NCBI RefSeq assembly: GCF_008973665.1
Contig: NZ_WACP01000007.1
Location: forward strand, 124,001 to 188,000
Direction of reading: 5' to 3'
Origin: Paenibacillus tengchongensis
Lineage (GTDB): Bacteria > Bacillota > Bacilli > Paenibacillales > Paenibacillaceae
Length of the DNA: 64,000 nt
Shown here: one piece after another, positions 26,137 to 36,188 of the stretch
Layout: every line of letters begins with the position of its first letter
Position numbering within the stretch: position 1 is the first letter of the stretch
Program-made: the position numbers and the translations under genes
The notes under the pieces: model-generated
Told to the model about the DNA's origin: nothing
The model's database searches: none
What the model saw: the letters and a program-made list of their open reading frames with translations, nothing else

Positions 26137-26799
26137 TCAGACAGCGGCAAAAGCTTCCCGCAGCCCGGCGACGCTGACCTGTGCCAGGGAAGGAACGACC
26201 AGGTTCGCGGCTCCCAGGGTGTCGGGCGAACCGATGCCGACGCTGCGCATACGTGCGCGGGTGGCTGCCTCAATTCCGGCCTCGGCATCCTCGAAGACGA
26301 TGCAGTGGGCGGGCTCTGCGCCGACGGCCTGAGCGCCGAGCAGGAACACCTCGGGATCCGGCTTGGCTGCACTGGTATGCGTGCCGTCGATGATGGCGTC
26401 GAAATACGGAGTAAGCCCCGTATTGTTCAGGATCGTGGCCGCATTCTTGCTGGCGGAGCCCAGTGCGGTCTTGATGCCGGCGGCTCGGCATTCCTGCAGG
26501 AACTCCAGTGCTCCCGGCAGAATCTCGGAGCTGTCCATCCTGGAGATATATTCGACGTAACGGTTGTTCTTCTGCTCCGCCAGCCGGGCCTTCTCGGCCT
26601 CATCGAAAGTGAGCCCGCCGATTTCGAGCAGAATATTAAGCGATGCAGCCCGGCTGACGCCCTTAAGCCGCTCATTGTCCTGTTCGGTGAAGACGAAGCC
26701 AAGCTCCTCCGCCAGCTCCCGCCAGGCAATAAAGTGATATCTGGCCGTGTCGACAAGCACGCCGTCCAGATCGAATAAGCAGGCTTTGATTTGTGACAT
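26137..26799 (-). CDS. pgmB: Beta-phosphoglucomutase
   Basis: A 220-residue HAD-superfamily enzyme that converts beta-glucose-1-phosphate to glucose-6-phosphate. The nucleophile and acid/base are Asp10 and Asp12 in FDLDGVLVDT. GSASKNAATIL holds the second HAD motif, AAKPDPEVFLLGA the Lys and VFEDAEAGIEAA the Mg-binding acids. It is the required partner of maltose phosphorylase, which follows it. Its promoter carries a MalR-type operator across the -35 (26845-26857). GGAGGATC precedes the ATG. Confidence 0.93.
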   Translation of the reverse strand: MSQIKACLFDLDGVLVDTARYHFIAWRELAEELGFVFTEQDNERLKGVSRAASLNILLEIGGLTFDEAEKARLAEQKNNRYVEYISRMDSSEILPGALEFLQECRAAGIKTALGSASKNAATILNNTGLTPYFDAIIDGTHTSAAKPDPEVFLLGAQAVGAEPAHCIVFEDAEAGIEAATRARMRSVGIGSPDTLGAANLVVPSLAQVSVAGLREAFAAV

Positions 26800-26821
26800 G
26801 TTGATCCTCCTAGAAATTTGA

Positions 26822-26857
26822 ATAATATGAGCGTTCCAAAATAGCGCAAACGTTTGT
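26822..26857 (-). promoter_or_regulatory. pgmB promoter with MalR-type operator
   Basis: On the minus strand TTTGCG (26850-26845), a 17-base spacer and TATTAT (26827-26822) form a promoter. The palindrome GCAAACGTTTGT (26846-26857) overlaps the -35, so regulator binding would block RNA polymerase. Confidence 0.65.
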
Positions 26858-26865
26858 ACAATTAG

Positions 26866-26901
26866 TGAAAAAATAAATGAAGCGTTTAGGCTTCATTTAT
26901 T
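26866..26901 (-). terminator. Terminator after malR
   Basis: A perfect 12-bp stem AATAAATGAAGC/GCTTCATTTATT (26872-26883 with 26890-26901) is followed by a T-run on the minus strand. It isolates malR from pgmB, which has its own promoter. Confidence 0.8.
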
Positions 26902-26914
26902 CCTGTTTCCGCAA

Positions 26915-27952
26915 TCATTTCTTCCCGGGAGCATACATAGATGACTCTCTGACGATCAACCGGTGGGGAATTACAAACCGGTTCGTATATCCGTCATGGT
27001 TATCCGGCTTCTGGATGGTCTGAATAAGGACCTGGGAGGCCGTATAACCAAGATGATAAATGCCGATGTCGATACTGCTGATCGGCGGACTGGACAGCTC
27101 CGAGAGCGGAATGTTATTGAAGCTGACAATCGCCAGGTCTTCGGGGACCTTGTACTTCAGCTCGTTCAATCCGCGCAATACGCCGAAGGAGACCATATCG
27201 TCGACAGCGACCAGCGCGGTCGGCCGGTTCGGGAGATTCATGAAGAATGACATCGCCCGGTATCCGCTATCCTGCAGGAATTCGCCTTCCACAATCCATT
27301 CCGGCCGCATTTCGAGACCGTTGCTCTCCATCGCCATGCGATAGCCTTCCAGACGGTCGCGGGAAACGATCAGATTCGGCGGTCCGCTGACGAAGCCGAT
27401 GCGCTCATGGCCCATGGCAATCAAATGATTCGTCGCATCAAAGGCAGCCTTGATATTGTCGTTATCCACGGAAAGAATATCCTCGTAACGGTCGCTTCGG
27501 CCAATCAGCACGAAGGGGTAACCGCCGGCTTCCAGGAAATCAATCACCGCGTCGTCTTTACGCGAATACAGCAGAATGACGCCGTCTACACGGCGCCCCT
27601 TGAGCAGGCGGGAGACCGCCTCAAGCTCTTCACGCTCATTCGCGCCGGAACTGATCAGCACATCGTAGCCGGAACGGCTGGACTGTGTGACGATCCCGCG
27701 GATCAACTCCATAAAGAAGAGATTGGAAAACAGTTCTTCTGCCGGTTTCGGAAGGATGATGCAGATGCTGTTGGTGGTCTTCGAAACGAGACTCTTCGCC
27801 ATCATGTTCGGCGTGTAGCCCATTTCCTCCATAATCCCTTTAACCTTGCGGGAAGTTTCTAGGCTAATTCTGGGATGGCCTGACAACACCCTGGATACTG
27901 TGGAGGGAGAAACTCCCGCTTTCTTGGCCACGTCCTTTATGGTAACTGTCAT
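26915..27952 (-). CDS. malR: LacI family transcriptional regulator, MalR type
   Basis: A 345-residue LacI-type repressor. The N-terminal helix-turn-helix is IKDVAKKAGVSPSTVSRVLS, followed by the hinge helix and a periplasmic-binding-protein-like sensor domain (from about residue 62: SICIILPKPAEELFSNLFF). The Pro-rich IILPKPAEE start of the sensor domain is like MalR proteins of Firmicutes that respond to maltose or maltodextrin. The palindrome GCAAACGTTTGC and variants recur before pgmB, the amylopullulanase, the cyclomaltodextrinase and malE, and near malR itself, which fits autoregulation and a local regulon. Confidence 0.9.
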   Translation of the reverse strand: MTVTIKDVAKKAGVSPSTVSRVLSGHPRISLETSRKVKGIMEEMGYTPNMMAKSLVSKTTNSICIILPKPAEELFSNLFFMELIRGIVTQSSRSGYDVLISSGANEREELEAVSRLLKGRRVDGVILLYSRKDDAVIDFLEAGGYPFVLIGRSDRYEDILSVDNDNIKAAFDATNHLIAMGHERIGFVSGPPNLIVSRDRLEGYRMAMESNGLEMRPEWIVEGEFLQDSGYRAMSFFMNLPNRPTALVAVDDMVSFGVLRGLNELKYKVPEDLAIVSFNNIPLSELSSPPISSIDIGIYHLGYTASQVLIQTIQKPDNHDGYTNRFVIPHRLIVRESSMYAPGKK

Positions 27953-27966
27953 AGAAACCTCCTAAT

Positions 27967-27978
27967 GGAACCGTTTGC
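27967..27978 (-). promoter_or_regulatory. MalR-type operator upstream of malR
   Basis: GGAACCGTTTGC lies 15 bases upstream of the malR start codon, placing it over the promoter or leader. It shares the CGTTTGC half with the perfect sites and fits autoregulation. Confidence 0.5.
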
Positions 27979-28177
27979 TTTACAAAGTAATATTAATCGA
28001 ATCGCAGATAATTGTAAATAGTGAAACTGTTTTAAACCGCCAAAATACTGATCTTTTCGCCAGATCGACGCTTCTTATCTCCCCGAATATTTACTTGCGG
28101 AACAAAAATTCTCCAGTTATCCGTCTGCTGAAAGAAATGATAGAGAAAATAATGCGGCAAAGGAGTCCGGGGAATGT

Positions 28178-28189
28178 GCAAACGTTTTT
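28178..28189 (+). promoter_or_regulatory. MalR-type operator, distal amylopullulanase site
   Basis: GCAAACGTTTTT, preceded by TGT as at the malE site, lies about 370 bases upstream of the amylopullulanase. It could loop with the perfect site at 28441. Confidence 0.5.
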
Positions 28190-28312
28190 TGTCGGTAAAT
28201 CCAAGGATATTCTACTGATTTTTAATTCGTTTTGTGCAACTTTGTGCAATTATACGTTGAGAGTGTGATTTAATCCGTAATAATTATTTCTCCGGAAAAT
28301 GAATTTTGCCAG

Positions 28313-28370
28313 TTGACAATGCGGAAAGTTCAGGATTAGTATGATAAAAAGAACATAAAGCGCTTACAAA
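28313..28370 (+). promoter_or_regulatory. Amylopullulanase promoter with cre-like site
   Basis: TTGACA (28313-28318) with TAGTAT 18 bases later, or the adjacent TATGAT at 28340-28345, forms the promoter. About 10 bases after TATGAT comes ATAAAGCGCTTACAA (28355-28369), a good match to the core and right arm of the CcpA cre consensus. The malE promoter has the same TATGAT-10-ATAAAGCGCTT layout. Confidence 0.55.
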
Positions 28371-28440
28371 GAGGATTTCCGGCCGTGTTTTCGGCTGGTT
28401 GATTTTCCGTTGCGCGTAATGGCTGTGTTCAGCTATTTTT

Positions 28441-28452
28441 GCAAACGTTTGC
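28441..28452 (+). promoter_or_regulatory. Perfect MalR-type operator in the amylopullulanase leader
   Basis: GCAAACGTTTGC is a perfect 12-base palindrome about 100 bases downstream of the promoter and 104 bases upstream of the ATG. It would act as a roadblock or loop partner. Apart from the operators and promoter, the 603-base gap 27953-28555 shows no gene that I can support. Confidence 0.6.
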
Positions 28453-28555
28453 GCTATGTGTGAGGTGAAAACATATCAGGAATAGGGGAGGTGACCGGAG
28501 CGTCCATTGCTTGTCTTAACCGCAAACAACATAGCGACAGGGAGGTTTTTAACGG

Positions 28556-31500
28556 ATGAAATGGGCATTATGGGGCAAAAAGGCATTTGCGATCAGCATG
28601 ATTATCGTTTTGGTCTGCTCCTATTTTACAGGTTACCCGGCAAAGGTGGCTGCGGCTGAAACAACGAAGGTTGTGCTGGCAGGAAATCTGCAGACCAAAC
28701 TGGGGAACACCAAGGACTGGGATGAGAAATCCACAGTTACGCAAATGACCTATCTGGACAATGGTACCTATACCTTTACCGGAACTTTACCGGCGGGAAC
28801 CTACGAGTATAAAGTGACTTTGAACGATGCTTGGACGGACAATTTCGGCATTGCAAGCTACACCAATCCAAACGGCGCCCAGAAGGGCGGCAATATTGTC
28901 CTTACCCTGGCCGAAGATACGGCCGTAACGTTCTATTACAATGACATAACGAAGAAAATTGCGGATTCGACGTATTATCATCCCGTCTCGCCGCGTCTGA
29001 CAGGAACACTGCAGACCGAGCTGGGCGAAGCCGCAGACTCATCGCCGCAAACGGCGCAGACTATACTTGCCGACACGAACTTCGACAATGTGTATGAACG
29101 CAAGGTGAACTTGCCGGAGGGCGATTATACTTACCAGATTTATATTCCGGGTACTGCTTCTGCGGAAGAGCAATTGTATCCCGAACAGGCGGAGGCGCTG
29201 AGCCTGCCGCAGGATCTTGCCGTTACCTTCAGCTACAGTGCAGCGGATCACGGAGTGAAGGCAGACTTCACCGTGCCGGTACCAAAGCCTGAGCCGGGAG
29301 AAGTTATTCCGGTGCCGGAAGGGCATATCCGCATTCACTATCAGCGCGAGGACGGGAACTACAAGAACCAGGGAGTGTGGATATGGGAAGGTGTACCTGC
29401 TGAAACCACGGGATGGCCGTACGGCGCTATTCCCATTCCGGAGGGACAAACGGACAGCTATGGTGCTTACATTGACATTCAATTGAAGGAAAATGCCAAG
29501 AACATATCGTTCCTGATCGTCAACATGGTAACCGAGGAGAAGGACGGCGGCAACAAGCTGTATACAATCGGCACTCCGCAGACCAATGAGGTCTGGATCA
29601 AGACGGGATCGGATAAGGTGTCACCTTATGAACCGGTAGAACTGCCTGCCGATACAGTGCGCATTCATTACAACCGAGCAGACGGGGATGAAAGCTCTTA
29701 TGGTGTATGGCACTGGGAAGACGTAGCCCGGCCGTCCGAGACGGTGGGGAAATGGCCGGAAGCCGCCACTGCGTTCCCGGAAGGCCAAGTGGACAGCTAC
29801 GGCGCTTATGTGGATATTCCGCTGACCGAACAGGCCAAAAAAATCGGCTTTGTGATCGTCAACCGCTCCACCGGGGAGAAGGATGGCGAGAACAAAACCT
29901 TTTCACTGCTGGACCGTTATAATCAGCTTTGGATTACTGAGGGCAAGGACACTGTTTACGTTTCTTCCTTTGGTGAACTGCCGGTAAGCCTGGCGTCCGC
30001 CGAAGTCGTGTCCGCGACCGAGCTGCTGCTCGGCTTTACATTGACCGACGGACTGGATGCAGCAACGCTGCAGAACGGAATTACAGTGCTTGACTCTGAC
30101 AATTCAGTCATTCCGGTCAAGAGCGCGGCAATCCTTAACGGCATACAGGTGAAGGTCACTACCGAAGCCTTCAATCTGGATAAAACCCCGCTCAGTGTAA
30201 CGTACTCCGGACGGACCGTCTCTGCCGCAGGCGGCTGGCGGATGATCGATTCGCTCTACAACTATACGGGCGATGATCTCGGTGCCACTTATAATTCTGC
30301 GGATCATACGGCGACGCTGAAGCTGTGGGCCCCGCTGGCCGGCAGCGTGGTGGCCAATTTATACGACAAAGACGATGCCGCCGTGCATGTCGGGCAAATC
30401 AGCCTGTCCCGGGGCGAGCAGGGTGTCTGGTCGGCTACGCTTAAGCCGTCCGACCTGAAGGAAGTGCCGGGCGCAGACGATGTGCGTGGCTACTATTATC
30501 AATATGAAGTGACGAATAACGGTGAAACCAAGCCTGTACTGGATCCTTACGCCAAATCGATGGCCATGTTTACAGTCAATTCTGCGGGCCAGGCAGGTGC
30601 GGACGGCGATACCGTCGGCAAGGCTGCGATCGTCGACTTAAGCGCTACCAATCCGGACAGCTTCACCGCTGCGGACATCGACGGATACGAGAAGCGCGAG
30701 GATGCGGTCATTTATGAGGTGCATGTCCGCGACTTTACCTCCGATCCTTCCATCGAGAGTACGCTGGACGGCGAGCGCTGGGGCTCCTATGCCGCTTTTG
30801 CCAAGAAGCTCGATTATATTAAATCACTTGGAGTTACCCATATTCAGCTGCTTCCGGTAATGTCGTGGTACTATGGCGACGAGACGAAGATGGGCGAACG
30901 CGAAGGCGGATACTCCGCCCAGAACAATGAATACAACTGGGGGTATGACCCGCACAGCTACTTCTCGCCTGATGGCGCTTATTCAGAGAATCCTGCTGAC
31001 CCGGAGCTGCGGATTAAGGAACTGAAGGGCCTGATTGACGCCGTCCACGAGGCGGGTATGGGCGTAATTCTTGACGTTGTATACACCCATATGGCGAAGA
31101 AGGATTTCCTGAACGATATCGTTCCGAACTATTATTTCTTCCAGGATGCGACCGGCAATTTTGTCGGCGGCTTCGGCAACAACCTGGCAACCAGCCACCT
31201 GATGGCTGAGAAGCTGATGGTCGATTCCGTTAAATACTGGTTCAACGAGTACCGAATCGACGGTATGCGCTTTGACATGATGGGCGATGCCACCCAGGAT
31301 GCGGTGCAGGCCGCCTATAACGCGGCGGCGGAGATTAACCCGGACGCGCTGTTCCTCGGCGAAGGCTGGGAGACGTTCAGCGGCTATGCTTCCGACCCGG
31401 CTCTTACAGGCAAAGGGGCGGATCAGAACTGGATGAACAAGACCGACGATGTCGGCGTCTTCTCCGATGAATTCCGCAATGAGCTGAAATCCGGCTTCGG

Positions 31501-34500
31501 CAACGAAGGCCAGCCGCGCTTCCTGACAGGCGGCGCACGTCAAATCTCTTACATGCTGGATCTGATTAAAGCCCAGCCATCCAATGTTCCGGCAGATGAT
31601 CCGGGCGACATTATTTCTTATATTGAAGCGCATGACAATCTGACGCTGCACGATGTCATCGCGCAGTCGATCAAGAAAGACCCGGCGATCGAAGCGAATG
31701 AGCTGGAGATTCAGCAGCGCATCCGGCTCGGCAACCTGCTGGTCATGACTTCGCAGGGGACACCGTTCATCCAGGCCGGCCAGGAATACGGCCGCACCAA
31801 GGAGTGGAAGGCGGAGGGCGTTCCCGAGCAGAAAGCTACCGAGATGTTTGATGAAAGCGGCCAATCCTTCGGTTATTTCATTCACGATTCCTATGATTCT
31901 TCGGATGCGGTCAACATGTTTGACTGGTCGAAGGTCACCGATACGGCCAAGTATCCGGTACAGAATTTGACCAAGGATTACACTGCAGGCCTGATTGAAT
32001 TGCGGAAATCGACCGATGCTTTCCGTCTTGGCGACCAAAGGCTGACCGATACCAATGTGACCCTGGTTGAGGCGCCTGAAGTGAAGGAAAGTGATCTGCT
32101 GCTTGGCTACAAGAATAAAGCGACGGATGGAACCGGCCTTTATTATGTATTTGTGAATGCCGACGGTGTATCCAGAACCCTGTCGTTGTCCGAGGATCTG
32201 ACGGGAGGCACGGTGCTCGTGGATAGCGATGAAGCAGGTATCCAGGCTATTCCTGCCGCGGATCAGACCGGCTTCACGCTGACGGATAAGGCCATTACAC
32301 TGGACCCGCTGACTGCGGTCGTCATCCAGGTGGATGCCGAAGCTGCCGTGCTGACTTCTCTGGAGACGGACAGCGCCGGGTATGACCTGGAGCTCGGCAA
32401 GACTCATCAGATGAAAGTATCCGCTCTTTACGATGACGGCAGCAGACGGACAGTCACGGGCAGTGCGTCCTATGTCTCCGACAAGCCGGAAGTGGCGGCT
32501 GTGACCAATAAAGGTGCGGTTAAAGCAGTCAGCAGCGGATCTGCCAACATTACGGTGAGCTATGGCGGCAAAACAGTGACCGTACCTGTCAAGGTAAAAC
32601 GGCCTGTGCTGGACAACAAACGCTACGTCGAGTTTACGTATATCCGTCCGGACAAGGACTATACCGACTGGAACATGTGGGTCTGGGAGAGCGGTGCCAG
32701 CGATGGCCAGGTTGACCTGGACACAGCCGAGGGCGGTAAGGTTACCGTGCTGGTCGAAGTTGGCAAGGATATTACCCGGATGGGCTTCGTGCTGCGGAAA
32801 GGCACCGACTGGTTAACGGGCAAGCAGGATATTCAGAATGACCGGTACATTCCGCTGCCTGCAGGCGAGAGCTATATCAAGGTAACGGTAACCAGCATGG
32901 TTCAGGAACTGGATGTAACGCCGGTTATTACTGGCCCTGTCCTGGAGAACGGGACCGTTCAGTTCTTGTACCGCGATCCGGAGCTGTTCCGGCTTGGGGA
33001 CGTCTCACCGATTACGGATATTAAGGTTAAGGTGAACGGAACCGAATATGCGATGACCTATGATCCGGAGAATGAATGGTTCAGTTATACCCTTACCGGG
33101 CTGACAAACGGTACGTATGAATATACCTTTGTTGTGACCAAGGACGGGGAGACCCGCGAAATCACCGATCCGAAGAATACGGTGGACGGCAAATCATCGG
33201 TTTATTACCGCAATCCGAAGGTTACGCTCACGGCCTCGGTAAGCCCGGCGGCGATAACCTCCGACGAGAATGCAGTGGTGGAGGTTCAGGCCGTTTCGGA
33301 CGAAGAGGTGACGTATAGAGCGGGATATCTCGATTTGAGCGAGCTGGGCGGTCCGTCGGCGGTACCGCTGGATACGGAGCTGCTGAAACAGACGGTTGCG
33401 GTCAGGGACAACGTTCCGGCCGGAATCAAGACTATTCCGGTAACCCTGGTGGACCAGTACGGCAACCGTCACCAGCAGCAGGCGACCATTCAGGTCAAGG
33501 CCAGAACCTATACAGGGGATGCACTTGATTTTGATTGGGATGAGGCGCGGATTTACTTTGCGCTGACCGACCGCTTCAAGGACGGCGATGCCAGCAACAA
33601 TGAGAATGTGGATAAGGATCATCTCGAAGCTTATCATGGCGGAGATTTCCAAGGAATGATCGACAGTCTGGATTACCTGAAGGAACTGGGTATCAACACG
33701 CTCTGGATTACACCGGTTGTCGACAATATCGACTTTAACCAGGGAGCAAGCTTTGGCAAGCAATATGCTTATCACGGCTATTGGGCCAAAGATTTCACCC
33801 AGCTTGACGAGCATCTCGGCGACATGGAAACCTTCAAGGAGCTGATCGAGAAAGCGCATGACCGCGGCATCAAAATCATGGTCGATGTCGTGCTGAACCA
33901 CGCCGGCTATGGCCTTAAGGAAAGCGACACGGCTTCGGGCGTAACCGCCGAAGATAAGGCGCGCTTTGCCGGCATGCTGCGTACGGACGGCGTAGATACA
34001 GATAAGGATGTCATCAAGGGAGAACTGAGCGGCCTTCCGGACTTCAAGACGGAAGATCCGGCTGTACGCGAGAAGATCATTGCCTGGCAGACGGGATGGC
34101 TGGAGAATGCCCGGACGGACCGCGGCGATACCATTGATTACTTCCGCGTGGACACTGTCAAGCATGTAGAGAGCACTACCTGGAAAGCGTTCAAGAATGC
34201 GTTGACCGAAATTGCGCCGAAATTTAAAATGGTTGGCGAGTACTTCGGCGGCACCATTGACAATAACGGCGGCTATCTGCAGTCCGGACAAATGGACAGT
34301 CTGCTTGATTTCGGCTTCAAGGAGCAGGCCAAAGCGTTTGTGGGCGGAAGCATCGAGGCGGTCGACGGCTACCTGCAGGAGCGTGAAGCGAAGATCGACA
34401 ATACCAAGATGATGGCGCAGTTCCTGAGCAGCCACGACGAGGACGGATTCCTGACCTCGGAGGCGGTGAATGGCGACAAGGGCAAGCTTAAGGCAGCTGC

Positions 34501-36136
34501 GGCGCTGCAGATTACTGCCAAAGGCCAGCCTGTCATCTACTATGGCGAAGAATTGGGACGTTCCGGAAAGAATGCCGGTGATATGTCTAAGGGCGAGCTG
34601 AGCGAGAACCGCGCCGACATGCCTTGGGATCAGCTGGAAGCGGAAGCGGACCTGCATGAGCATTACCAGAAGCTGCTGAGCATCCGGGCGAAGTATTCCA
34701 AGCTGTACTCGAAGGGTGAACGCACGAAGCTGGCGGGCTCCGACGAGACCGGCTACCTGGCATTCGATAAAGCATATTTAGGAGCGCATATCGTTACAGT
34801 AATCAACACGAACGCTGAGAAGGTGAATGCAGCGATTCCTGTACCTTTTGCGGCAAACAGCGCCGTGAAGGATGAATACAGCGGCAAGCAGTACCGTGTG
34901 GCTGCAGATGGCACAGTTGCATTTGAGCTGCCAGGCAGAGATGAGGGAGGAACTGTAATTCTTACTGCCGTTCCTTATGATGGAGGAACACCTGCACCGG
35001 CTCCTGCGCCGACCCCTGCTCCGACAGCCCCTGCTGCGGCCCAACTGGTCGGCAAGGACATTCTGTCCGCCGTCAAAGACGGCAAGGTGACAGTGAAGGT
35101 GGAGACGGGCAAGCATGCCGTACAGCTGCCGGTGGATGCTGCTGCTGTTATGGGCGCAAGCGATCTGGAGCTGCAGATGAACGGGTTGACTGTTACGCTG
35201 CCGAATGCCGTGCTGGCTGCGCTGCAGAAGTCGCTCACCGCAGCGCAAGCGGATGGCGCATCCATTACTTTCGCGGCTGCGCCGCTCGAGGAGGCTGCCG
35301 CGAAGGCGCTGCTGCAGAAGCTGAACAGCAGCAGTACACAGGTGAACGCAGTGTCGGACATCTATGATTTCCGTCTGCAGATGATGCTGAAGGACGGTTC
35401 TGCGGTTCCGGCGACGGCCTTTGACGAACCGGTTACCCTGGCCTTCCAGGTGAGCGGAAGCCCGGACAGCGACCTGCTGGGCGTGTTCCATCTGGACGCC
35501 GGCGGAGAACTGGATTATGCAGGCGGCACGCTGCACGACAAGACTGTTACAGCCCAAGTGACGCATTTCAGCCAGTACGCGGCGCTTGAAGTCAAGAAGA
35601 CCTTCAAAGATGTACCGGCTGCACATTGGGCGTTCCAAGCGATCCAATCGCTTAGTGCGAAGCAAATCGTGAACGGTGTGAGCCAGGATGCCTTCAATCC
35701 CGGAGGCAAGGTGACGCGCGCCGAATTTACCGCGCTGCTGGTCCGCGCGCTGGGACTGCAAGGCACTGGCCAGGGCGCTTTCGCCGACGTAGCGGCGGGT
35801 GCATGGTATGCCGCCGATGTGAACACGGCGGTCAGTCTGGGGATCGTGAACGGACGCGGCGAGGGCCGCTTCGCACCGAACAGCACGGTCACCCGCGAGG
35901 AAATGGCGGCGATGCTGATCCGTGCGCTGCAGGTCAAGGAAGGACGCGAGCTGACTGCGGCAGCTTCAGCATCGTTCACCGATGCCGCTGACATCAGCGC
36001 ATGGGCTGCGTCTTATGTTAACGCAGCCTCCGACCTGAACCTGATCCAGGGCCGCGAAGGCGGCGGATTTGCACCGAAGGCCGCGATGACCCGTGCCGAA
36101 AGCGCACAGGTCATCTACCGCCTGCTTGGCTTGTAA
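28556..36136 (+). CDS. Cell-wall-anchored amylopullulanase with two GH13 catalytic domains and SLH anchors
   Basis: A secreted 2526-residue enzyme. Order: signal peptide (1-34, cut after VAAA), two X25-like modules (about 38-128 and 142-240), two CBM41-like starch-binding modules (about 253-350 and 362-470), a pullulanase type I unit with YNWGYDP (793-799), Asp907, Glu936 and Asp1027, a BIG2-like domain (about 1264-1350), another CBM41-like module (about 1355-1455), two beta domains, an alpha-amylase-like GH13 unit with Asp1866 (YFRVDTVKH), Glu1895 (MVGEYFGG) and Asp1961 (SSHDEDG), a Pro/Ala linker (about 2143-2162) and three SLH domains (about 2345-2526) that bind secondary wall polymer. It should cut alpha-1,6 and alpha-1,4 bonds of pullulan and starch at separate sites. 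Upstream sites suggest MalR and CcpA control. Confidence 0.92.
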   Translation: MKWALWGKKAFAISMIIVLVCSYFTGYPAKVAAAETTKVVLAGNLQTKLGNTKDWDEKSTVTQMTYLDNGTYTFTGTLPAGTYEYKVTLNDAWTDNFGIASYTNPNGAQKGGNIVLTLAEDTAVTFYYNDITKKIADSTYYHPVSPRLTGTLQTELGEAADSSPQTAQTILADTNFDNVYERKVNLPEGDYTYQIYIPGTASAEEQLYPEQAEALSLPQDLAVTFSYSAADHGVKADFTVPVPKPEPGEVIPVPEGHIRIHYQREDGNYKNQGVWIWEGVPAETTGWPYGAIPIPEGQTDSYGAYIDIQLKENAKNISFLIVNMVTEEKDGGNKLYTIGTPQTNEVWIKTGSDKVSPYEPVELPADTVRIHYNRADGDESSYGVWHWEDVARPSETVGKWPEAATAFPEGQVDSYGAYVDIPLTEQAKKIGFVIVNRSTGEKDGENKTFSLLDRYNQLWITEGKDTVYVSSFGELPVSLASAEVVSATELLLGFTLTDGLDAATLQNGITVLDSDNSVIPVKSAAILNGIQVKVTTEAFNLDKTPLSVTYSGRTVSAAGGWRMIDSLYNYTGDDLGATYNSADHTATLKLWAPLAGSVVANLYDKDDAAVHVGQISLSRGEQGVWSATLKPSDLKEVPGADDVRGYYYQYEVTNNGETKPVLDPYAKSMAMFTVNSAGQAGADGDTVGKAAIVDLSATNPDSFTAADIDGYEKREDAVIYEVHVRDFTSDPSIESTLDGERWGSYAAFAKKLDYIKSLGVTHIQLLPVMSWYYGDETKMGEREGGYSAQNNEYNWGYDPHSYFSPDGAYSENPADPELRIKELKGLIDAVHEAGMGVILDVVYTHMAKKDFLNDIVPNYYFFQDATGNFVGGFGNNLATSHLMAEKLMVDSVKYWFNEYRIDGMRFDMMGDATQDAVQAAYNAAAEINPDALFLGEGWETFSGYASDPALTGKGADQNWMNKTDDVGVFSDEFRNELKSGFGNEGQPRFLTGGARQISYMLDLIKAQPSNVPADDPGDIISYIEAHDNLTLHDVIAQSIKKDPAIEANELEIQQRIRLGNLLVMTSQGTPFIQAGQEYGRTKEWKAEGVPEQKATEMFDESGQSFGYFIHDSYDSSDAVNMFDWSKVTDTAKYPVQNLTKDYTAGLIELRKSTDAFRLGDQRLTDTNVTLVEAPEVKESDLLLGYKNKATDGTGLYYVFVNADGVSRTLSLSEDLTGGTVLVDSDEAGIQAIPAADQTGFTLTDKAITLDPLTAVVIQVDAEAAVLTSLETDSAGYDLELGKTHQMKVSALYDDGSRRTVTGSASYVSDKPEVAAVTNKGAVKAVSSGSANITVSYGGKTVTVPVKVKRPVLDNKRYVEFTYIRPDKDYTDWNMWVWESGASDGQVDLDTAEGGKVTVLVEVGKDITRMGFVLRKGTDWLTGKQDIQNDRYIPLPAGESYIKVTVTSMVQELDVTPVITGPVLENGTVQFLYRDPELFRLGDVSPITDIKVKVNGTEYAMTYDPENEWFSYTLTGLTNGTYEYTFVVTKDGETREITDPKNTVDGKSSVYYRNPKVTLTASVSPAAITSDENAVVEVQAVSDEEVTYRAGYLDLSELGGPSAVPLDTELLKQTVAVRDNVPAGIKTIPVTLVDQYGNRHQQQATIQVKARTYTGDALDFDWDEARIYFALTDRFKDGDASNNENVDKDHLEAYHGGDFQGMIDSLDYLKELGINTLWITPVVDNIDFNQGASFGKQYAYHGYWAKDFTQLDEHLGDMETFKELIEKAHDRGIKIMVDVVLNHAGYGLKESDTASGVTAEDKARFAGMLRTDGVDTDKDVIKGELSGLPDFKTEDPAVREKIIAWQTGWLENARTDRGDTIDYFRVDTVKHVESTTWKAFKNALTEIAPKFKMVGEYFGGTIDNNGGYLQSGQMDSLLDFGFKEQAKAFVGGSIEAVDGYLQEREAKIDNTKMMAQFLSSHDEDGFLTSEAVNGDKGKLKAAAALQITAKGQPVIYYGEELGRSGKNAGDMSKGELSENRADMPWDQLEAEADLHEHYQKLLSIRAKYSKLYSKGERTKLAGSDETGYLAFDKAYLGAHIVTVINTNAEKVNAAIPVPFAANSAVKDEYSGKQYRVAADGTVAFELPGRDEGGTVILTAVPYDGGTPAPAPAPTPAPTAPAAAQLVGKDILSAVKDGKVTVKVETGKHAVQLPVDAAAVMGASDLELQMNGLTVTLPNAVLAALQKSLTAAQADGASITFAAAPLEEAAAKALLQKLNSSSTQVNAVSDIYDFRLQMMLKDGSAVPATAFDEPVTLAFQVSGSPDSDLLGVFHLDAGGELDYAGGTLHDKTVTAQVTHFSQYAALEVKKTFKDVPAAHWAFQAIQSLSAKQIVNGVSQDAFNPGGKVTRAEFTALLVRALGLQGTGQGAFADVAAGAWYAADVNTAVSLGIVNGRGEGRFAPNSTVTREEMAAMLIRALQVKEGRELTAAASASFTDAADISAWAASYVNAASDLNLIQGREGGGFAPKAAMTRAESAQVIYRLLGL

Positions 36137-36188
36137 GGGCTGCTGTGACTAGCGGCACCGGGCAATTAACCGGTCACAAGAAATAAAG

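Noticed and set aside
27975..28268. A 97-residue open frame upstream of the amylopullulanase
   Set aside because: It is AT-rich, has no ribosome binding site, overlaps operators and shows no recognisable motif.
30983..34663. Long minus-strand open frames opposite the amylopullulanase gene
   Set aside because: They are antisense shadows of a strongly coding GC-rich gene, lack ribosome binding sites and show no domain motifs.
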